NCBI RefSeq assembly: GCF_013817205.1
Contig: NZ_JACDDD010000014.1
Span: forward strand, 1-52,924
Length of the DNA: 52,924 nucleotides
DNA from: Polaromonas sp.
GTDB lineage: Bacteria > Pseudomonadota > Gammaproteobacteria > Burkholderiales > Burkholderiaceae_C
Direction of reading: 5' to 3'
Position 1 is the stretch's first letter; each line of letters begins with the position of its first letter. This document shows, one piece after another, positions 48,356-52,924 of this stretch. The position numbers and the translations under genes were made by a program. The notes under the pieces are model-generated. The model ran no database searches. It was not told where the DNA came from and was given only the letters and a program-made list of their open reading frames with translations.

Positions 48356-49156
48356 TCAGGGTTTGGCGGCTTCGGTGTCGCCGTCGGATTCGGGCTTTTT
48401 GGTGTGTTTGGCGAACAGCTGCGCCGCCCAGATACCGACCTCATACAGACTGCCGACGACCAGCAGCAGCATGATCATGGAGCCCGCGTCGGGCGGCGTG
48501 ACCAAGGCTGTGACAACGGCAGCAATCACCCAAAAATAGCCCCGGTATTCACGCAACTGGGCAATGCTCAGCACACCCATGCGAACCAGCAGGATCACGG
48601 CAATGGGCACCTCAAACGCCAGGCCGAATGCCAGGAACATGCCTAGCACGAAGTTGAGGTATTCCTCGATGTCAGGTGCGGCAGTGATCGACTTGGGTGC
48701 AAAGCTCTGGATGAAGCTGAAAACCTGGCCAAACACGAAGTAATAGGAAAAGGCCACACCCACAAAAAACAGCAGCGTGCTGGAGACCACCAGCGGCATC
48801 ACCAGCCTTTTCTCGTGGGCGTAAAGGCCGGGCGCCACAAAGGCCCACACCTGATACAGCACCACCGGCAGCGCCATCATGAAGGCCGCCATGACAAGGA
48901 TCTTGATCGGCACCACAAACGGCGAGATCACATTGGTGGCGATCAGGGTGGCCCCCTTGGGCAGGGCCGCCACCAGCGGCGCGGCCAACAGGTCGTACAA
49001 AGCCCCGGGGCCCGGGTACAACGCCAACACGCCGGCGCAAATGCCGATGGCGATGACCGCCTTGATCATCCGGTCGCGCAACTCCATCAGGTGCTGCACA
49101 AAGGGCTGCTCAGTGCCCGCGAGTTCGTCGGGCTTGTCGGTGTTGGGATCGCTCAT
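48356..49156 (-). CDS. tatC: Sec-independent protein translocase TatC
   Basis: This 266-residue protein has six membrane segments. The cytoplasmic N terminus EQPFVQHLMELRDRMIKAV carries the Glu/Leu-Arg signal-binding site, and the first-loop FVAPGLYAHEKRLVMPLVVS and the conserved LAFGLAFEVPI follow. It is the receptor for twin-arginine signals and follows tatA-tatB. Possible local clients are the Rieske protein and the SLT transglycosylase. Confidence 0.97.
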   Translation of the reverse strand: MSDPNTDKPDELAGTEQPFVQHLMELRDRMIKAVIAIGICAGVLALYPGPGALYDLLAAPLVAALPKGATLIATNVISPFVVPIKILVMAAFMMALPVVLYQVWAFVAPGLYAHEKRLVMPLVVSSTLLFFVGVAFSYYFVFGQVFSFIQSFAPKSITAAPDIEEYLNFVLGMFLAFGLAFEVPIAVILLVRMGVLSIAQLREYRGYFWVIAAVVTALVTPPDAGSMIMLLLVVGSLYEVGIWAAQLFAKHTKKPESDGDTEAAKP

Positions 49157-49219
49157 GGGGACGGTGTGCGCTGGAAAATAGGCGCGAGGGCTGCGCGTGG
49201 GTGACGGTTGAGAAACAAA

Positions 49220-49699
49220 TCAGCCGTTTCGGCCGGAAGACGCGCCAGGACGGGGACGGTAACGGGCCACCCGGGCTGCACCCGACAGCGCCTTGGTACG
49301 CACCCCGGAGCGCGCCTTGTACCACTGCGGCGTGGCGCCGGTCTTCAGGCGCCAGTTTTTCTTCGGGTGTTTGTATTCAGGGAAACTGATCATGCCCGGC
49401 AACTCTTCACTGGACGCCGTGCCGGTGGTTTCTGCCCAGGATTTCTCGAAGTCGCTGGCGTTGGTCTGGATGGAGTTTTCGACGTCGCGCGCCGCGCCTT
49501 CCATCGATTCCTTCATCTTCTTGAGCTCGTCCAGCTCCATGGAGCGGTTGACCTCCTGCTTGACGTCGGCGACATAACGCTGCGCCTTGCCCAGCAGGGT
49601 ACCGATGGTGCGGGCCAGACGTGGAAGTTTTTCCGGCCCAATGACGATCAGTGCCACCGCACCTATCAGGGCAATTTTCGAAATGCCGAGATCAATCAT
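49220..49699 (-). CDS. tatB: Sec-independent protein translocase TatB
   Basis: This 159-residue protein has a single N-terminal membrane helix ([20 protein letters not shown]), the GPEKLP hinge, an amphipathic helix ([20 protein letters not shown]) and a variable, basic C-terminal tail. It forms the TatBC receptor. It lies between tatA and tatC. Confidence 0.96.
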   Translation of the reverse strand: MIDLGISKIALIGAVALIVIGPEKLPRLARTIGTLLGKAQRYVADVKQEVNRSMELDELKKMKESMEGAARDVENSIQTNASDFEKSWAETTGTASSEELPGMISFPEYKHPKKNWRLKTGATPQWYKARSGVRTKALSGAARVARYRPRPGASSGRNG

Positions 49700-49761
49700 T
49701 GGACATCAGACCCCGCATGACGCGATACAGCAATAACAGGCGAGGGGGACGGCCATCCTGA

Positions 49762-50001
49762 TCAGGACTTCTGCTTTGCTTCCACGTCGATCGTGGTCTT
49801 GTCGGCAGTTTGTGCGTGCGTGACCTGGCCGGCTTCAGCAGCTTTTTCATCAGCAGTCTGGCCACCTTCCTTCATGCCGTCCTTGAAACCCTTGACGGCG
49901 CCACCAAGGTCGCTGCCCATATTCCGAAGTTTTTTAGTGCCAAAGACCATCACCACGATCAACAGCACGATCAACCAATGTACCCAACTTAGTCCGCCCA
50001 T
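49762..50001 (-). CDS. tatA: Sec-independent protein translocase TatA
   Basis: This 79-residue protein begins [20 protein letters not shown], followed by the FGTKKLRN hinge and an amphipathic helix ([15 protein letters not shown]). It has AGGAG upstream. It oligomerises to form the Tat pore and begins the tatABC run, 121 bp after hinT. Confidence 0.96.
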   Translation of the reverse strand: MGGLSWVHWLIVLLIVVMVFGTKKLRNMGSDLGGAVKGFKDGMKEGGQTADEKAAEAGQVTHAQTADKTTIDVEAKQKS

Positions 50002-50122
50002 GATTTACTCCTGATTCAGTAACGGCAAAATTTGCCGGGTTCCATACAACTGTATTGATTCTAAAGGTCTCGCACAGCACAAGCCCTATTACACCTGCTT
50101 GCGGGCGGGTTGTGCAGGCAAA

Positions 50123-50497
50123 TCAACCTTTCAACCAGGGCCTTGGGCCGCCCATGACGTGAATATGCAGGTGGTGAACCTCCTGCCCGCCCTCGGCGCC
50201 AGTATTGGTCACAATGCGAAACCCGCCTTCCGGGTAGGGCCGGCAGCCCTTTTCAAGGGCCAGTTTGGGGGCCAGCACCATCATGCGACCCAGCAGTGCC
50301 GCCTGTTCCGGCCCGACCTGAGCCATCGACGGGATGTGCATTTTCGGGATCATCAGAAAATGAACCGGCGCCCAGGGGTTGATGTCGTCGAAGACAAATA
50401 TCTCATCGTCCTCGTAAACCCTGCGGCTGGGGATTTTTCCGGCAGCGATCTTGCAGAAAATGCAGTTTTCGTCGTGGGCGTGGCTGGGCTGGCTCAT
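50123..50497 (-). CDS. hinT: HIT family purine nucleoside phosphoramidase HinT
   Basis: From ATG 50497 the product is 124 residues. The HIT triad is in EVHHLHIHVMGG, and the N-terminal DENCIFCKIAAGKIPSRRVY is typical of HinT. It hydrolyses adenosine phosphoramidates. It follows a DUF4870-like gene and precedes tatA. The frame is open 62 codons upstream, overlapping the previous gene. Confidence 0.94.
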   Translation of the reverse strand: MSQPSHAHDENCIFCKIAAGKIPSRRVYEDDEIFVFDDINPWAPVHFLMIPKMHIPSMAQVGPEQAALLGRMMVLAPKLALEKGCRPYPEGGFRIVTNTGAEGGQEVHHLHIHVMGGPRPWLKG

Positions 50498-50517
50498 GGT
50501 CGGGCGATGGCGTGAAC

Positions 50518-50889
50518 TCAAAGAGCGGGATGGCTGGTGGCCGGCCGGTGGCTGTTGAACTTCATCCACCCGCGGATGCAGCGGTACAGATACCAGAGCC
50601 AGACGATGCCATAGGCAATCGCACCCGGCAGGAACAGCAGCAGCCACAGCGGCGACAGCAGCACCAGCCACATCAGCGTCCACCAGAAGGTCTGGATCAT
50701 GTAGTTGTGGTGGTCAATATACAGCGCATCGGACTCCTCCCCACGGCGCAGGTAATTGACGATCAGCGCGACCACGGCGAAGATGCCGGCGCTGAACCAG
50801 GCCAGGGTATGCAGGCCATACAGCACGTGCATGACCAGGCGGTCATTGGGGCCTTTGGTGTCGAATTCGGCCAGGTCGGTCTCGCTCAT
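50518..50889 (-). CDS. DUF4870-like membrane protein
   Basis: From ATG 50889 the product is 123 residues: MSETDLAEFDTKGPNDRLVM, then three to four membrane segments (about 22-48, 64-90 and 85-108). It includes the family stretch HHNYMIQTFWWTLMWLVLLS and ends with a basic tail. The function is unknown. It lies between hisE and hinT in the his-tat gene run, as in other Burkholderiales. Confidence 0.82.
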   Translation of the reverse strand: MSETDLAEFDTKGPNDRLVMHVLYGLHTLAWFSAGIFAVVALIVNYLRRGEESDALYIDHHNYMIQTFWWTLMWLVLLSPLWLLLFLPGAIAYGIVWLWYLYRCIRGWMKFNSHRPATSHPAL

Positions 50890-50917
50890 GGTGTTCTTCC
50901 TCTGCGGTGGGTAGGTG

Positions 50918-51298
50918 TTATTTTTCGGCAGCTTCACGGTCCTGCGCCTTGCGCAGGGCTTTTTCCTCGATGCCGCTGGTGCCCTCACGGCGCTCCAGTT
51001 CGGCAATCACGTCGACAGGCGACAGGCCGTAATGGGCCAGCGCAATCAGGCTGTGAAACCACAGGTCGGCAACTTCGTTGACCAGTTTGGCGCGCAGTTC
51101 CGGCGTGGCGCCGCCGTGGTCGATGTCCTTGGCGGCCATCACGGTCTCGGTGGCTTCTTCACCAATTTTTTTCAGAAAGGCGTCCGGGCCTTTGTGCAGC
51201 AGGCGCGCGACGTAGCTGGTGGCCGGGTCGCCGCCTTGCCCGGGCTTGCGGCTTTCGATGATGCGCGCCAGGCGCTGCAGGGAATCGTTGGAACTCAT
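50918..51298 (-). CDS. hisE: Phosphoribosyl-ATP pyrophosphatase
   Basis: This 126-residue, MazG-like all-alpha protein contains [20 protein letters not shown] and [12 protein letters not shown], with conserved Glu residues binding Mg2+, and [16 protein letters not shown]. It carries out the second step of histidine synthesis. It follows hisI with a 15-bp gap. The C-terminal tail is charged. Confidence 0.95.
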   Translation of the reverse strand: MSSNDSLQRLARIIESRKPGQGGDPATSYVARLLHKGPDAFLKKIGEEATETVMAAKDIDHGGATPELRAKLVNEVADLWFHSLIALAHYGLSPVDVIAELERREGTSGIEEKALRKAQDREAAEK

Positions 51299-51313
51299 GC
51301 GTGTTCTTGTTGC

Positions 51314-51709
51314 CTATTTATAGATGTTGGACGGGTCTTTCAAGACCGGCTCAGTGACCACCCACTGGCCGTCCCGGTACAGGCTGAAAAAGCAGCTGTG
51401 CCGGCCGGTGTGGCAGGCAATGCCCGGCTCGTGGCCGAGCTGGGTGACTTTCAGGAGGATCACATCGTTGTCGCAGTCCATACGGATCTCGTGCACCGTC
51501 TGCAGGTGTCCGGACTCCTCACCCTTGTGCCAGAGCCGGCCGCGCGAGCGGCTGTAGTACACGGCCTGCCCGAGTTCAGCGGTTTTCTGCAGGGCCTCGC
51601 GGTTCATCCAGGCAAACATCAGCACGTCGCCACTGGCGGCTTCCTGAGCGATCACCGGGATCAGGCCCTTGTCGTCCCATTGGATGTCATCCAGCCATTT
51701 TTGCGTCAT
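51314..51709 (-). CDS. hisI: Phosphoribosyl-AMP cyclohydrolase
   Basis: This 131-residue protein has the zinc and magnesium motifs [11 protein letters not shown] and [10 protein letters not shown], and [20 protein letters not shown]. It opens the adenine ring in histidine synthesis. It is separate from hisE, as in most betaproteobacteria, and follows hisF across a 144-bp gap holding a family B repeat. Confidence 0.96.
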   Translation of the reverse strand: MTQKWLDDIQWDDKGLIPVIAQEAASGDVLMFAWMNREALQKTAELGQAVYYSRSRGRLWHKGEESGHLQTVHEIRMDCDNDVILLKVTQLGHEPGIACHTGRHSCFFSLYRDGQWVVTEPVLKDPSNIYK

Positions 51710-51736
51710 GCGTCAATTGTCATGGATTTGGAGGGG

Positions 51737-51848
51737 CGTCAGAGGTTTTCCAGGCCAGGGCATCGCGGAACCGGCTTTGCCGGGCCGCAGATGCCGCCCC
51801 AGCAGGGGGGAAGGCGTAGCGACACGCAGTGCGCAAAGCCTGCGGGGG
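51737..51848 (-). repeat. Family B GC-rich repeat, copy B5, after hisF
   Basis: On the minus strand, the hisF TGA is followed after five bases by CCCCCGCAGGCTTTGCGCAC, TGCGTGTCGCTACGCCTTCC and a CCCCTGCTGGGG hairpin, then CCCGGCAAAGCCGGTT. It is in the same orientation as hisF. Confidence 0.75.
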
Positions 51849-51853
51849 TTGCG

Positions 51854-52633
51854 TCAAACCCTGACGGGGATGCCGCGTGCCGCCATGTGGGCTTTTGCCT
51901 GTTGCACGGTGTATTCGCCGTAATGGAAGATGCTGGCGGCCAGCACGGCATCGGCGCCGCCGAGCTGAATGCCGTCGGCCAGGTGGTCGAGGTTGCCGAC
52001 ACCGCCCGAGGCGATCACCGGCACGCTGACCGCGTCGCTGACGGCGCGGGTCAGTGCCAGGTCGAAACCTGACTTGGTGCCGTCGCGGTCCATGCTGGTC
52101 AGCAAAATCTCACCGGCGCCGCGCCGCGCCATCTCGCTGGCCCAGGCCACTGCGTCCAGCCCGGTGTTCTTGCGGCCACCGTGGCTGTAAACGTCCCAGC
52201 CCGGTCCGCGCGTGAGGGCTTCTTCCTCGGAGCGGCGCTTGGCGTCGATGGCGACCACGATGCACTGCGCGCCATATTTCGCCGAAGCGTCTTCAATCAC
52301 CTGGGGGTTTGCCAGTGCGGCCGAATTGAAGCTGGTCTTGTCGGCGCCGGCATTGAGCAGGCGCCGCACGTCTTCAACCGTGCGAACGCCGCCACCGACC
52401 GTCAGCGGAATGAAGACCTGGGATGCCACGGCCTCGATGATGTGCAGAATCAAATCGCGCCCGTCGCTGGTGGCCGTGATGTCCAGAAAGGTCAGCTCGT
52501 CAGCCCCCTGCTCGTTGTAACGCGCAGCAATCTCGACCGGATCGCCGGCATCACGCAGCTCGACGAAGTTGACACCTTTGACGACGCGGCCGCCGGTGAC
52601 GTCTAAACACGGAATGATTCTTTTCGCGAGCAT
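51854..52633 (-). CDS. hisF: Imidazole glycerol phosphate synthase cyclase subunit HisF
   Basis: This 259-residue TIM-barrel protein (E. coli 258) begins [20 protein letters not shown], with catalytic Asp11, and has the second catalytic Asp in [11 protein letters not shown]. With HisH it forms imidazole glycerol phosphate and AICAR. The rest of the his operon, including hisH and hisA, would lie beyond the right edge; an inverted-repeat element stands just upstream, so hisF may be separated from those genes here. Confidence 0.97.
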   Translation of the reverse strand: MLAKRIIPCLDVTGGRVVKGVNFVELRDAGDPVEIAARYNEQGADELTFLDITATSDGRDLILHIIEAVASQVFIPLTVGGGVRTVEDVRRLLNAGADKTSFNSAALANPQVIEDASAKYGAQCIVVAIDAKRRSEEEALTRGPGWDVYSHGGRKNTGLDAVAWASEMARRGAGEILLTSMDRDGTKSGFDLALTRAVSDAVSVPVIASGGVGNLDHLADGIQLGGADAVLAASIFHYGEYTVQQAKAHMAARGIPVRV

Positions 52634-52657
52634 TGAGTTAGCTGAGGTAGAGGACTG

Positions 52658-52800
52658 TAGAGGTTGCCAGAAATTCGATTATCGGGATGCAGGGCAAGGC
52701 GCACGGCGCACAGGAACCGGAATGCACTTCGGTGCATGAGGATTGCGAGCACCGCGCAACGACGCCATGCGCCCGAGAATCGGATTTATGGGGACCTCTA
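52658..52800. mobile_element. 143-bp inverted-repeat (MITE-like) element upstream of hisF
   Basis: The left end at 52658-52686 begins TAGAGGTTGCCAGAAATTCG. The right end, complement of 52772-52800, begins TAGAGGTCCCCATAAATCCG. The ends match at 24 of 29 positions. The centre has a perfect ATGCAC-TTCG-GTGCAT hairpin (52722-52737). No coding frame is visible. It lies 24 bp upstream of the hisF ATG. Confidence 0.68.
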
Positions 52801-52924
52801 GGGAAGGTCTGCATAACCCCCGCCGCAGCGAGAGTTGCTAGTCAAGAGTTCACAACATGAAACCGGCACAGTGTTCGAGCCGGTTTTCTGGCGATGCTGG
52901 CCCGAGTCTGCGTCCGCCTCGACC
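52801..52924. mobile_element. Possible terminal part of an IS5-type insertion sequence (cut by the window)
   Basis: Immediately after the 143-bp element, CTAG (52798-52801) is followed by GGAAGGTCTGCATAA, which resembles an IS5-group terminal repeat (GGAAGGTGCGAA), and CTAG fits the YTAR target of that group. No transposase domain can be seen in the 124 bases. Short minus-strand frames end at stops near 52840-52860. Tentative. Confidence 0.3.
52860..52886. terminator. Hairpin near the right edge
   Basis: AAACCGGC (52860-52867) and GCCGGTTT (52879-52886) form a perfect 8-bp stem with an 11-nt loop, followed by TTC. It could terminate the transcript of the putative insertion sequence or of a gene outside the window. 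Confidence 0.35.

Overview
The window looks like chromosomal core sequence from a GC-rich betaproteobacterium of the order Burkholderiales, family Comamonadaceae, with Polaromonas or a close relative most likely. This is inferred from gene content and order: secA-argJ-AAA ATPase-mutT, hemA-prfA-prmC-grxD, pilB-pilC-pilD-coaE-zapD-yacG, and hisF-hisI-hisE followed by hinT and tatABC. The short dispersed repeats point the same way. Almost all of the DNA is coding, and no prophage, CRISPR array or complete insertion sequence is visible.

Layout from left to right. Positions 1-6123 (minus strand) hold a partial Tim44-like membrane protein, ubiE, a DUF971 protein and a very large FAD/Fe-S oxidoreductase. 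Positions 6249-11753 (plus) hold a glycerol-3-phosphate uptake operon, ugpB-ugpA-ugpE-ugpC, then a VOC-fold protein and ugpQ, all behind a good PhoB box. Positions 12146-16029 (plus) carry hemA, prfA, and a prmC frame that runs without a stop into grxD. Positions 16071-22265 (minus) carry the type IV pilus assembly genes with coaE, zapD, yacG and a tRNA-Pro. Then come ispB (minus) and rplU-rpmA-obg-proB (plus), a CNP1-like protein with rppH (minus), and proS with a lytic transglycosylase (plus). Positions 30240-36937 (minus) hold M23 peptidase-secA-argJ-ATPase-mutT, with dciA divergent. After a tRNA-Thr come sspA-sspB and the cytochrome bc1 operon petABC (minus). mscL (plus), pdxA (minus), a degenerate GGDEF protein (plus), cysK-nif3 (minus) and a DegS/DegQ-type protease (plus) follow. 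The hisFIE-DUF4870-hinT-tatABC run (minus) closes the gene set. The right edge carries a 143-bp inverted-repeat element and what may be one end of an IS5-type insertion sequence.

The most unusual content is the repeats. Family A has ten copies of a 49-nt core with invariant internal spacing: GCTAY, nine bases, AGC, five bases, GCGC, eleven bases, GGGC, eight bases. Family B has six copies of a GC-rich element that starts with a CCCCC(A)CG block. Its five intergenic copies all begin 2-5 nt after the stop codon of a gene in the same orientation. Neither family occurs in any of the eight divergent promoter gaps. Three family A copies and one family B copy lie in frame inside protein-coding genes. 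Two inverted-repeat elements of 143-165 bp (after pilB and after the his genes) add further non-coding structure. Together these suggest an undescribed class of 3'-UTR or mRNA-end elements that are tolerated in, or recruited into, coding sequence.

Functionally the genes cover phosphate-ester scavenging, haem and isoprenoid precursors, translation termination, ribosome assembly, protein export (Sec and Tat, with two possible Tat clients here), respiration and type IV pili.
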